The notes: generated from the letters alone by a model not told the origin. A stretch of 7,291 nucleotides of DNA from Bacteroidales bacterium (GCA_004557195.1 SFER01000108.1:1-7291), one strand, 5' to 3'. Numbered from the stretch's first letter, positions 1-7,171 are shown. A program made the numbers and translations.

Positions 1-723
1 CGTTCAGCCGTTGCGCATTTTCGATTTGTAAGTATTCACCCGTTTGAGGATGGTAATGGCAGATTGGCACGTATCCTTTCAGAAATGCTCTTGGCAAGAG
101 GAGATAAAGATGGATTTCGTTTTTATAACATATCATCACAGATTAATAAAGACAAGAATCACTATTATGATATACTTGAACGGATGCAGCGCGGCGATGG
201 CGACATTACCGAGTGGCTTGTATGGTATTTGCAGAAGTTGGTTGATGCTTTTGATGATGCCGAAGCCTTGGTTTCCACTATTCTAAACAAGAGTTTTTTC
301 TGGCAGAAGGCATCATCCGTCCCTATGACTGCACGGCAGATGCAGGTGCTGAATATTTTTCTTGATGGCTATGAGGCAAAGATTACCTCAAAGTCGTGGG
401 CAGCATTGGCAAAGTGCTCAAAAGATACTGCAATACGCGATATTCAAGACCTTATCGGCAAAAATGTCTTGCGCGAGGATATCCCCGGAGCCAAGCGACC
501 AAGTTATTCTATTGTTTATGATAAAGAAGACCTCACTCAATTCTTCACCGAAGTGGAAATACGTGAGGAGAATGGTGCTTTCTATCTCTATGCCTTGTTA
601 AAAGGCAAGAAAAATATCAGAGAACGCATTTTGTCTCTTGATGCCGGTAGATATCTAAAAGGTGAGCTTTCATTGTCTAATCTCCTCAATAAATATTGCT
701 CGTATATGATGGCAAGCCATTAA
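1..723 (+). CDS. Fic-domain protein (probable AMPylase), 5' end outside window
   Basis: The reading frame is open from base 1, giving 240 C-terminal residues. Visible residues 13-24 are HPFEDGNGRLAR, a full match to the Fic motif HxFx(D/E)GNGRxxR with catalytic His and the Arg residues intact. Fic enzymes usually transfer AMP from ATP to Ser/Thr/Tyr of target proteins, so activity is plausible. After the helical Fic core (a GDGDITEWL segment near residues 65-73) comes a winged-helix-like domain at about 109-171, a common arrangement in bacterial Fic proteins. Residues 172-240 form a further charged extension (see findings). The missing N-terminus would carry the target-binding flap and any inhibitory helix, so self-inhibition or pairing with an antitoxin cannot be judged. 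The gene converges on the galactanase gene with only 12 bases between stops and no clear terminator. The target is unknown. Confidence 0.9.
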   Translation, partial: RSAVAHFRFVSIHPFEDGNGRLARILSEMLLARGDKDGFRFYNISSQINKDKNHYYDILERMQRGDGDITEWLVWYLQKLVDAFDDAEALVSTILNKSFFWQKASSVPMTARQMQVLNIFLDGYEAKITSKSWAALAKCSKDTAIRDIQDLIGKNVLREDIPGAKRPSYSIVYDKEDLTQFFTEVEIREENGAFYLYALLKGKKNIRERILSLDAGRYLKGELSLSNLLNKYCSYMMASH

Positions 724-735
724 TCTTTGTGTGGT

Positions 736-2244
736 TTAGAATCTTTGCAGCGCCGCCTTCGCTCCTCGTTTTACGATATAGAGTTGCCCCTTTTGTGGAG
801 TCGATATTATGCGCCCGGTGAGGTCGAAATATTGCGATGGTTCATTGCCTCCTGATATAATCAATTCGGATGATGCTTCGTAGGTATAAGACCAATGCAT
901 AGTGGATAGGTCAACGGTGATATTATATTGCCTTGGTTGTTCACTATCTATCCAGAAGTTCCATCTGTCGGATGCCGAGGAAATATGTGTCTTATCGTTA
1001 GGGTCGGTGCCATACCATATCCTGTTATCTTCATCGTAAATCACGAAGTTTTGCCATGCCTCAGCAATGTCTATCCTTCCGGAATAAATTCCCGAAGTTC
1101 CGGCTATTGGAAGCAGAGTTGCGAGTAGGGTGGTGTAGTCTGTGCTGTATATGCCAAGCGATGATGGATATTCCCGCTCTACCTCCATTTTGCCACCGAA
1201 TGCGTCAAGGGCAATTGTTGGGCGTCCGTCTGTTGTAAACGCGCCCTTGCTATATGCGATCCATCCTAAATTCTCATAATATTCAGGCTTCCATACCCCG
1301 TCGGTTTCCGGTTCCCAATAAAAAATTCCGGCGCAACCCTCGATGGCTCTCATTCGTTGGAAAAGGTCGATCATAACCTCTTGAGCAAGTGCCGATTTTG
1401 TTACCTCAAAACCTGTCTCACATAGCATCACCGGTAAGCCGAAATCTGCGATTGTCTTTTTCACATGTTTTTCGGCGTTAACATTACTATTAGATGCCGA
1501 CTCGTCGCTGCTGTTCCACTCTTCAGCTGTAGGATAGTGGGAAAATCCTACCATGTCAACCTTGCCACCGGCTGCAATGAAATCGGGGAAAAACCATTGT
1601 GCAGTTTCTGTACCGGCAAGGTGGATTATTACCATCGCATCGGGAAATATTTCCTTCACTGCGTCATATCCGGCATTGCTCAACGCGGCATATTTGGAAA
1701 ATCTATCTTTACCGGTTTTATCCCAATCGATTTTACCGTATGGAAACACGATACCGCTGTTTGTCTCGTTCCCAACTTGCACCCATTTTGGCGCAATCCC
1801 TTCGTCTTTAAGTGCTTGCAATACCTCTGTAGTGTGTTGTGCAAGAGTCATCTTCACCTCCTCCTCATTCAGCCCATTCCATGCTATTGGCGCAGTCTGC
1901 GTGCCCGGGTCTGCGAAAAAGTCGCTGTAATGAAAATCTATCAAGATGTCGAGCCCTTGGGCTTTGGCACGCCGGGCTTTTGCTTCCACATCGGTTTTGT
2001 TACACCATTCTCCATAGCCATATCTTTCCGGGTCAACGAATACGCGTAGGCGGACAGCATTCATCCCTAATTGTTTCATGAGCACAAACAAGTCGGTTTC
2101 AGTTCCATTTGCATCACGAAACTTTCTTCCGGTAGCTTCCATTTCCGTTGCCCAACTGATATCGGCACCGCGTGAAAAATCTTCTGCTACCGACACGATG
2201 CTTGTTACAAATATTATCAATGATATTATTACACTTTTCTTCAT
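736..2244 (-). CDS. Secreted arabinogalactan endo-beta-1,4-galactanase, GH53
   Basis: 502 residues from the ATG at 2244. Residues 1-20 form a signal peptide (MKKS, a hydrophobic stretch, probable cut after SVA), with no lipobox Cys. Residues 23-352 are a GH53 TIM barrel: RGADISW near the start, DFHYSDFFADPG at 103-114, probable acid/base Glu160 in QVGNET, probable nucleophile Glu276 in CETGF, and FYWEPE at 308-313. GH53 enzymes cut beta-1,4-galactan, as in pectic side chains and type I arabinogalactan. Residues 360-456 form a separate Trp/Tyr-rich beta module resembling the carbohydrate-binding folds attached to Bacteroidota glycanases; its exact family is not recognised. The tail from 472 (YFDLTGRIISTPQKG) resembles C-terminal sorting tails. 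A TTG start at 2289 would add 15 residues before the signal peptide and lie upstream of the likely -7 box, so 2244 is preferred. No SusC/SusD neighbours are visible. Family call is firm; exact substrate is inferred. Confidence 0.93.
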   Translation of the reverse strand: MKKSVIISLIIFVTSIVSVAEDFSRGADISWATEMEATGRKFRDANGTETDLFVLMKQLGMNAVRLRVFVDPERYGYGEWCNKTDVEAKARRAKAQGLDILIDFHYSDFFADPGTQTAPIAWNGLNEEEVKMTLAQHTTEVLQALKDEGIAPKWVQVGNETNSGIVFPYGKIDWDKTGKDRFSKYAALSNAGYDAVKEIFPDAMVIIHLAGTETAQWFFPDFIAAGGKVDMVGFSHYPTAEEWNSSDESASNSNVNAEKHVKKTIADFGLPVMLCETGFEVTKSALAQEVMIDLFQRMRAIEGCAGIFYWEPETDGVWKPEYYENLGWIAYSKGAFTTDGRPTIALDAFGGKMEVEREYPSSLGIYSTDYTTLLATLLPIAGTSGIYSGRIDIAEAWQNFVIYDEDNRIWYGTDPNDKTHISSASDRWNFWIDSEQPRQYNITVDLSTMHWSYTYEASSELIISGGNEPSQYFDLTGRIISTPQKGQLYIVKRGAKAALQRF

Positions 2245-2266
2245 CTCTCGATATTTTGAACCGACA

Positions 2267-2274
2267 CAAAGATA
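2267..2274 (-). promoter_or_regulatory. Probable -7 box of the GH53 gene
   Basis: Read on the minus strand this is TATCTTTG, an exact match to the Bacteroidota -7 consensus TAnnTTTG, ending 22 bases before the ATG at 2244. No clear TTTG lies 19-21 bases upstream, so the -33 half is weak, which would suit a gene needing an activator. The position gives a very short leader and supports the start at 2244. Confidence 0.5.
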
Positions 2275-2391
2275 GTGCTTTTTCTCCAAAGCACATAACT
2301 CCGATTAGTTCCAGCAAACAGCTATCGCCATATTTTATCGGACAGCAATAAAAATAAAAACAATTATTTTCTCAAAAAGTTTTATAGACAC

Positions 2392-2418
2392 AAAAATCGC
2401 CGACATTTCTGCCAGCGA
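2392..2418 (-). terminator. Rho-independent terminator of tRNA-Arg
   Basis: On the minus strand TCGCTGGCA and TGTCGGCGA (2418-2410 and 2405-2397) form a 9-bp stem with two G.U pairs and a GAAA tetraloop, followed by TTTTT (2396-2392). The stem begins 5 bases after the tRNA 3' end, so it almost certainly ends that transcript and separates it from the galactanase gene. Confidence 0.85.
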
Positions 2419-2423
2419 CTTTG

Positions 2424-2497
<74 letters not shown>

Positions 2498-2515
2498 TCA
2501 CCTTGTTTTGCGGCG

Positions 2516-2547
2516 CAAAGGTAGTGATTTTTTGGCGATTTTGCAAA
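2516..2547 (-). promoter_or_regulatory. Promoter of tRNA-Arg
   Basis: On the minus strand, TTTG at 2547-2544 is followed after 20 bases by TACCTTTG at 2523-2516. This matches the Bacteroidota housekeeping promoter (-33 TTTG, about 19-21 bases, -7 TAnnTTTG). Transcription would start around 2508-2512, some 10-15 bases before the mature 5' end at 2497. Confidence 0.75.
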
Positions 2548-2644
2548 TATTTTGCATCGTTTCTGCTTTTTATCTCACAGAAATGCTTTGTGCAACTGCC
2601 TAAACACCTATATTTCAAAATGATATGCTATCGGTGTGCCGATT

Positions 2645-3673
2645 CTAATCTTTGAGCGGATTCCACCCTTGTGCCTTCAGCTCGAGTTCGGTGTCGTCGC
2701 GTGTTATGAGCGCGTAGCCGAGTTCGGGGGCTGTGATGTGTCCTATCACTTTTATATTGTCGAGATTGTTTACTCGGTCGTGCATAGTGAGGGGGATTGT
2801 GAAGAGCAATTCATAGTCTTCGCCGCCATTTAGCGCCACGGTGGTTAGGTTCATGTTGAATTCTTCTGCCATCACAGCGGTTTGGTAGTCGATAGGGATG
2901 CGTTCTTCGTAGATGCGGCATCCAACGTTGCTTTGCTTGCAGATATGAATGAGTTCTGACGACAAGCCGTCGCTTATGTCCATCATCGATGTGGGTACTA
3001 TCCCTTCGTCGTCGAGGAACTCAATGATGTCGCGGCGTGCTTCGGGCTTGAGTTGGCGCTCAAGGATGTATTCTTTTCCCGAGAAGTCGGGGGTGAACCC
3101 TTTCACTTCTTTTGCCACACGAGATTCGCGTTCAAGGAGTTGCAAACCCATGTATGCTGCACCAAGGTCGCCGCTCACGCATATCAAGTCGGTGTTCTTG
3201 GCGCCGTTTCGATACACGATTTTGTCTTTCTGCGCCTCTCCGATGCAGGTGATGCTAATGATGAGTCCGGTTACCGATGCCGAGGTGTCGCCTCCCACGA
3301 TATCTACTCCGTAGATTTCGCAAGCGGCACGGATTCCGGAGAATAGCTCCTCGATATGCTCCACGGTGAAGCGTTTTGAGATGCCGAGCGATACGGTGAT
3401 TTGTTTCGGCGTGCCGTTCATTGCGTAGATGTCGGAGAAATTGACCACCGCTGCTTTATATCCGAGATGCTTGAGGGCTACATAGTTGAGGTTGAAATGT
3501 ATACCTTCGAGCAGGAGGTCGGTTGTTACGAGAGTTTGCTTGTCGCCATAGTTGAGCACGGCGGCATCGTCGCCCACACCTTTAAGTGTGGATGGATTGA
3601 CATTTTTCAAGTCTTTTGTGAGGTGGTCAATGAGACCAAACTCACCGAGTGTGGAAATTTCTGTTTCAGACAT
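2645..3673 (-). CDS. thiL: Thiamine-monophosphate kinase
   Basis: 342 residues. ThiL phosphorylates thiamine monophosphate with ATP to give thiamine diphosphate, the active cofactor and last step of thiamine synthesis, in the cytoplasm. It belongs to the PurM/SelD-like ATP-binding superfamily. Family motifs are all present: GVGDDAAVL (32-40), TTDLLLEGIHF (50-60), VNFSDIYAMNGTP (77-89), GGDTS (127-131), SGDLG (167-171), DISDGL (232-237) and GGEDYELLFT (283-292). The Asp-rich metal and phosphate sites are intact. The ATG at 3673 begins MSETEISTLGEFGLI, a usual start for the family, and the length fits. It is the last gene of the sppA-lpxK-thiL cluster, 55 bases after lpxK. No TAnnTTTG box lies in that gap, so it probably depends on the sppA promoter. 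No strong terminator follows; a 5-bp hairpin at 2630-2643 lacks a U tract. Confidence 0.96.
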   Translation of the reverse strand: MSETEISTLGEFGLIDHLTKDLKNVNPSTLKGVGDDAAVLNYGDKQTLVTTDLLLEGIHFNLNYVALKHLGYKAAVVNFSDIYAMNGTPKQITVSLGISKRFTVEHIEELFSGIRAACEIYGVDIVGGDTSASVTGLIISITCIGEAQKDKIVYRNGAKNTDLICVSGDLGAAYMGLQLLERESRVAKEVKGFTPDFSGKEYILERQLKPEARRDIIEFLDDEGIVPTSMMDISDGLSSELIHICKQSNVGCRIYEERIPIDYQTAVMAEEFNMNLTTVALNGGEDYELLFTIPLTMHDRVNNLDNIKVIGHITAPELGYALITRDDTELELKAQGWNPLKD

Positions 3674-3728
3674 TTTATTGATTCAACAAGATGTGTGCTG
3701 ATTATACATATTTAATCTAAGGGATTTG

Positions 3729-4832
3729 TCAATGCGTAGCTTGCGAGACATGACGCAACTCATCCCTGAGCTCTTGAACGAAGTTTTCGCGCTGGAAATT
3801 GACAAATTGCACTTCTATCGGGATGTAGAAAATGCACGATTTGAGTGCCTGCGGGAAATATGGGTTGTTGGCAAAGCGGACGGCATCTTTTTCTGTCGTT
3901 ACTATCATGCGGCGCGCTTTGTCGCTTAGTTTGTTATATCGCGATGCGATGAGGTCGAGGTCGTGTTTCTCGAAGCGATGGTGGTCGCTGAAATGAATCA
4001 CTTTCACCTTGGCTTTGAAACTGCGCAGATAGCGTACAAATGGCCTTGGGTTGGCGATACCGGTTACGCAGAGTATCGAGTCTGCCTCGGTCAGCTGTGT
4101 CATGTAGGGGATGTATGTCGAAAATTCGGGAAACACCGACTGCATATTCCCATAGGCATACTGCGAGAAGAACAGGTGTTGCGATGGATAGAGGTTGAGC
4201 CGATTCTTTACAAGGCGGAAGTCGAGCGGATTCATCTCGGGGCATTTGGTTACAATCACCATTGTGGCACGGCGAAGCGAGTCGAATGAGTCGCGCAACC
4301 TTCCATACGGCAGAAATTTGTCGATGTCGGGCATGCGGTTGTATTCCATAGTTACCACCGAGATGGTAGGCTTCACCCTCCTGTGCTGATAGGCGTCGTC
4401 GAGAATTACGAGATTGATATCGGGATAAATCTCTCGCAATCGGTCGATTCCGAAGCAACGGTCTTCACACACGGCGAGTTTTATCTTGCCGAGGAATTTG
4501 TTATACATCTGATACGGCTCGTCACCTATGTCGTCGGGCGAGGATGTCGTCGAGGCGAGGATAAATCCCTTGGTGAGGCGTTTGTATCCGCGGCTCAGAA
4601 CCGCCACTTTGTATTCTCCTGCCAGTTGCGACACTATGTATTCGGTGTGAGGGGTCTTTCCGGTTCCTCCCACAGCGAGATTGCCCACTACAATCACCGG
4701 GATGTCGAACGACCGGGATTTTTTCCATCCCCAATCATAAAATTTGTTGCGCAGCCACACCGCCGCCCCATATACCACTGAAATGGGGCGGAGGATGAGT
4801 TCTGATAGTATTTTAGAACGCTTTTTGGCCAT
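3729..4832 (-). CDS. lpxK: Tetraacyldisaccharide 4'-kinase (lipid A synthesis)
   Basis: 367 residues. LpxK transfers phosphate from ATP to the 4' position of the tetraacyl-disaccharide 1-phosphate, giving lipid IVA, at the cytoplasmic face of the inner membrane. The N-terminal stretch 13-35 is the amphipathic membrane-contact helix expected of LpxK. The P-loop is GNLAVGGTGKT at 50-60 (Lys59, Thr60). Further family marks are LSRGYKR (79-85), GDEP (103-106), DDAYQHR (145-151, where many Proteobacterial enzymes have DDGFQHR), SDHHRF (282-287) and TTEKDAVR (312-319). It starts 23 bases after the sppA stop, so the two are probably cotranscribed. A frame of 174 codons inside it (3934-4458) is a shadow. 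The role implies a Gram-negative outer membrane. Confidence 0.96.
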   Translation of the reverse strand: MAKKRSKILSELILRPISVVYGAAVWLRNKFYDWGWKKSRSFDIPVIVVGNLAVGGTGKTPHTEYIVSQLAGEYKVAVLSRGYKRLTKGFILASTTSSPDDIGDEPYQMYNKFLGKIKLAVCEDRCFGIDRLREIYPDINLVILDDAYQHRRVKPTISVVTMEYNRMPDIDKFLPYGRLRDSFDSLRRATMVIVTKCPEMNPLDFRLVKNRLNLYPSQHLFFSQYAYGNMQSVFPEFSTYIPYMTQLTEADSILCVTGIANPRPFVRYLRSFKAKVKVIHFSDHHRFEKHDLDLIASRYNKLSDKARRMIVTTEKDAVRFANNPYFPQALKSCIFYIPIEVQFVNFQRENFVQELRDELRHVSQATH

Positions 4833-4855
4833 GCAACAGAGTTTTTGGTGATTGC

Positions 4856-6634
4856 TTACCAGACGTATTGTTCGAGCATTCGAGCTTGGATAGGACTCTT
4901 CTCAAATGCGTCAACAATGCGTTCCTTCTCGGCGATAACGGCATCGATTTCGGCGCCGAACGATGGACGCATGCTACGCTTGATGTAGCGGCGGAATGCT
5001 TTCATCAAGTCTTCGTCGCCGGTTTGTGGCTTAACGATGGCTGGAGTCTCTATTCCGGCTTCATTAGCAACCCAGTCGATTGCGTCCTCAATTCCACCGA
5101 GTTCATCTACAAGCCCGATGTTCAATGCCATTTCGCCTGTCCACACTCTGCCTTCGGCTATCGCCTTAATGCTGTCGATAGGCATATTTCTGCCGGCAGC
5201 GCAACGCCCTGTGAATAGCTCGTATCCATTGTTCACCATCTGCTGGAAACGATTCCTTACAGTTGCAGGCATGTCGTTGAATGCCGACAATTTGCCAATC
5301 TCGTGGGTTGAGATACTCTCGAAATTCACACCGATATTCTTCGAAAGAGTGGACATGTTGAACATCATTCCGAAAATACCGATAGAGCCGGTGAGGGTGG
5401 TTGGCTCGGCAAAGATGCGGTTGGCGCCGCATGAGATATAGTAACCGCCCGATGCTGCATAATCGCCCATCGACACCGCTACAGGTTTGCCTGTGGCTTT
5501 GAATTTCTCGATGGCTGCCCACATCTGCTCGCTGTCGAATGCACTTCCTCCCGGTGAATTTACACGGAACACAAGTCCTTTAATGTCATCGTCTTCGGCT
5601 GCATCGAGGATGTATTCGTTGATATCGTTATAGTTTATTGCGTTATCATCGGCAGAAGAATTGATTTCGCCTTGGGCGTATATCACGGCAATGTCGCCAT
5701 CGGTATTGTCCGGTTCTTCGAAAAGTGTTGCGGCATCGGCAACCGATACAAAATTTATATCTGTGTCGTCGTCGAGCGACAATTCGCGACGCAATACATC
5801 TTCAAATTCAAACTCATACAACTTGCGGTCAACAATTTTATTGTCGATGAGGAAGTCTGTGGGTTGAAGGGGTGCGATGCTGTCAACCCAAGCATCGACA
5901 TCGGCAACTTTCACTCCGCGACCTTCCGATATGCCTGTCGCAATTCGTTTCCAGATGGAGTTGAGGTATTGCTCGGTTTGCAGGCGGTTTGCATCGCTGA
6001 TATGCTCGAGCATATATGGCTCAACGGCACTCTTGAATGTTCCCACTTTGAAAATCTCTGCCTTTACACCCACTTTGTCGAGCAATTTCTTGAAATATGG
6101 CAACTCGGTTGAGAGACCAAACAAATTTACCATACCTTGAGTGTTGACAAACACGCTGTCGGCAACCGAAGCAAGGTAGTATTCACCTTGAGTATAATTA
6201 TCACCATAGGCATACACCCATTTGTCGGTTTTTGCCTTGAAGTTGGCAAGAGCCTCATGCACTTCGTAAGCCTTTGCGGTGCCGCATACAAGACCATTAG
6301 CCTTGAGCACAACGCCTACAATATTCTCATTCTCAGCGGCAACATCAAGTGCTTTGACCAGTTGGTCGTAGGTGGCGGTTTCGCCTTCGGTTTCGCCCAT
6401 CAGAGCGAGAAATTCATTTCCGGCATCCTCGCAATCATTGAATCCACCTTCGAGATTGACAAGAAGCACCGAGTTCTTGTCGATAGATACATTGTCTTTG
6501 CTCCCGGAGCCAAACGCAATCGCACTCATGGCAAACATCATTATCGACATAATTGTCATTATGATGGTTGCCAAAAACATTGCCACTAAGGTGCCGACAA
6601 AAGCGCCAAGGGCAGTAGTGAGAAAATTCTTCAT
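4856..6634 (-). CDS. sppA: Signal peptide peptidase SppA, 67K type (protease IV)
   Basis: 592 residues, near the E. coli SppA length of 618. SppA is a membrane-anchored serine protease of family S49 that degrades cleaved signal peptides using a Ser/Lys dyad. Residues 4-42 are a long, Met-rich hydrophobic segment, one or possibly two membrane spans, with the rest expected in the periplasm. Two tandem S49-like domains follow. The N-terminal one carries the catalytic Lys201 in TFKSAVEPY, and the C-terminal one the nucleophile Ser395 in YAASGGYY. NSPGGSAF (359-366) and TGSIGIFG (415-422) are also typical. The length and the Lys/Ser split across domains separate it from the short 36K SppA form. 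It is first in the cluster, with lpxK 23 bases on and a good promoter upstream. The start at 6634 leads straight into the membrane segment. Confidence 0.96.
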   Translation of the reverse strand: MKNFLTTALGAFVGTLVAMFLATIIMTIMSIMMFAMSAIAFGSGSKDNVSIDKNSVLLVNLEGGFNDCEDAGNEFLALMGETEGETATYDQLVKALDVAAENENIVGVVLKANGLVCGTAKAYEVHEALANFKAKTDKWVYAYGDNYTQGEYYLASVADSVFVNTQGMVNLFGLSTELPYFKKLLDKVGVKAEIFKVGTFKSAVEPYMLEHISDANRLQTEQYLNSIWKRIATGISEGRGVKVADVDAWVDSIAPLQPTDFLIDNKIVDRKLYEFEFEDVLRRELSLDDDTDINFVSVADAATLFEEPDNTDGDIAVIYAQGEINSSADDNAINYNDINEYILDAAEDDDIKGLVFRVNSPGGSAFDSEQMWAAIEKFKATGKPVAVSMGDYAASGGYYISCGANRIFAEPTTLTGSIGIFGMMFNMSTLSKNIGVNFESISTHEIGKLSAFNDMPATVRNRFQQMVNNGYELFTGRCAAGRNMPIDSIKAIAEGRVWTGEMALNIGLVDELGGIEDAIDWVANEAGIETPAIVKPQTGDEDLMKAFRRYIKRSMRPSFGAEIDAVIAEKERIVDAFEKSPIQARMLEQYVW

Positions 6635-6704
6635 TTTTTATTTAGTTTTGTGTTTATATTTGCATTTCATCGATGTGATGTAGCTACACACCACTCTCAA
6701 TTTG

Positions 6705-6735
6705 CAAAGATAGTGCAATCGAAAGCAATATCAAA
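6705..6735 (-). promoter_or_regulatory. Promoter of the sppA-lpxK-thiL cluster
   Basis: On the minus strand, TTTG at 6735-6732 is followed after exactly 19 bases by TATCTTTG at 6712-6705, a full match to the Bacteroidota promoter. The leader to the ATG at 6634 would be about 65 bases, A/T-rich near the start codon and without a clear Shine-Dalgarno site. A 10-base palindrome TGTAGCTACA (6679-6688) lies in the leader, just downstream of the expected transcription start. Confidence 0.75.
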
Positions 6736-6880
6736 ATAAAATTAAAAGTTTTTTGCAACTGCCAATTCCTCAATCACCTTAATCACCTCAATCTACCGAC
6801 AACAACCACGAATACTCTATAATTCAACAATGGAAATCGGCAAAGTTCACCGAGAACGAAAGTGCCAACGTCAGCGACAA
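6736..6880. other. AT-rich spacer without a gene
   Basis: I see no convincing gene here. The stretch is about one third G+C over 6721-6840. It holds a small direct repeat (AATCACCT at 6772-6779 and 6781-6788) and no TAnnTTTG box on the + strand. A 75-codon minus-strand frame and a 62-codon plus-strand frame reach into it from the GC-rich block on its right, but neither resembles a known protein nor has start signals. Confidence 0.5.
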
Positions 6881-6884
6881 TCAA

Positions 6885-7009
6885 CCGCGCCGGGCGGAAG
6901 CGAGCCGACAAAGACCGGCTCGGTAAAACGGCAATCGCACAAACGCAACGAAGCGGAGGCAGCCGTATGATTAAGATACGTTCCGCTGTTCCCTGCGGTG
7001 GAGAGAGCA
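6885..7009. other. GC-rich stem-loop block of unknown function
   Basis: A run of potential RNA or DNA hairpins, self-complementary on either strand. CCGC/GCGG lie at 6885-6888 and 6894-6897. CGAGCCG/CGGCTCG (6901-6907, 6916-6922) make a perfect 7-bp stem with an 8-base loop. AGCGGA/TCCGCT (6952-6957, 6982-6987) enclose an inner stem CGTAT/ATACG (6964-6968, 6976-6980) with a 7-base loop. Base composition is clearly richer in G+C than the flanks. Strand and function are unknown. It could be the leader or tail of the candidate RNA to its right, a repeat, or a remnant of a mobile element. Confidence 0.45.
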
Positions 7010-7040
7010 AAAAGAAAAGCCCCGGAGGAATCTCCGAGGC
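7010..7040 (-). terminator. Rho-independent terminator of a candidate small RNA
   Basis: On the minus strand GCC-T-CGGAG (7040-7032) pairs with CTCCG-GGC (7027-7020): 8 bp with one bulged U and the loop ATTC. It is followed at once by TTTTCTTTTT (7019-7010). Hairpin strength and the U-rich tract are typical of intrinsic terminators, and only the minus strand has the U tract. Since no protein gene ends here, it implies a non-coding transcript from the right. Confidence 0.6.
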
Positions 7041-7158
7041 GATGCGTTAGGGATAAGACCGTGCCAGCAGACGCGAAACTCGTTTGAGCGAACCCTTTCG
7101 GTCGAGACGTCAGGCTCGATTAACGATAGCCCGACGGCGGAGCCGGAACGCCCTAAAT
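7010..7158 (-). ncRNA. Candidate structured small RNA, about 150 nt
   Basis: On the minus strand the GC-rich segment can be read as one compact RNA. Near the 5' end TTAGGG (7156-7151) pairs with CCCTAA (7052-7047), which lies just before the terminator hairpin. Inside are a 5-bp stem between 7103-7099 and 7061-7057, a TCGAG/CTCGA stem (7102-7106, 7115-7119) that competes with part of it, and a hairpin at 7113-7131 (GGCT/AGCC plus CG/CG). The G+C content falls abruptly at 7153/7154, where the RNA would begin. No reading frame here looks like a protein, and I recognise no match to RNase P RNA, SRP RNA, tmRNA or 6S RNA. A plus-strand transcript ending at TTTTT (7160-7164) is the alternative. The call rests on structure alone. 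Confidence 0.4.
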
Positions 7159-7163
7159 GTTTT

Positions 7164-7171
7164 TAAATATA
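7164..7171 (-). promoter_or_regulatory. Possible -7 box of the candidate small RNA
   Basis: On the minus strand this is TATATTTA, seven of eight positions of a TAnnTTTG box, placed so that transcription would start at the edge of the GC-rich block. A TTTG-like -33 sits 24 bases upstream (in TTTTTTG, near 7196-7202), longer than the usual 19-21. Weak evidence on its own. Confidence 0.25.

Noticed and set aside
1465..2049. 194-codon frame opposite the GH53 gene
   Set aside because: Antisense shadow of a well-supported coding region, with no recognisable protein features.
2245..2289. Longer GH53 start at TTG 2289
   Set aside because: It would place 15 residues before a normal signal peptide and lies upstream of the likely -7 box at 2267-2274.
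2630..2643. Hairpin ATCGG-CACA-CCGAT just after thiL
   Set aside because: Only 5 bp and no U tract, too weak to call a terminator.
3934..4458. 174-codon frame on the minus strand inside lpxK
   Set aside because: Shifted-frame shadow of lpxK, rich in Arg, Pro and Ser as expected from frame-shifted coding DNA.
6679..6688. Palindrome TGTAGCTACA in the sppA leader as an operator
   Set aside because: A single 10-base palindrome is expected by chance at this scale, and no regulator gene is nearby. Noted under the promoter only.
6783..7010. 75-codon frame on the minus strand
   Set aside because: It begins within the U tract of the terminator, shows no domain, and crosses from GC-rich into AT-rich sequence.
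6862..7050. 62-codon frame on the + strand in the GC-rich block
   Set aside because: Basic and low-complexity, no start signals, no recognised domain, and it runs through three hairpins. More likely an accidental frame over a structured RNA or repeat.
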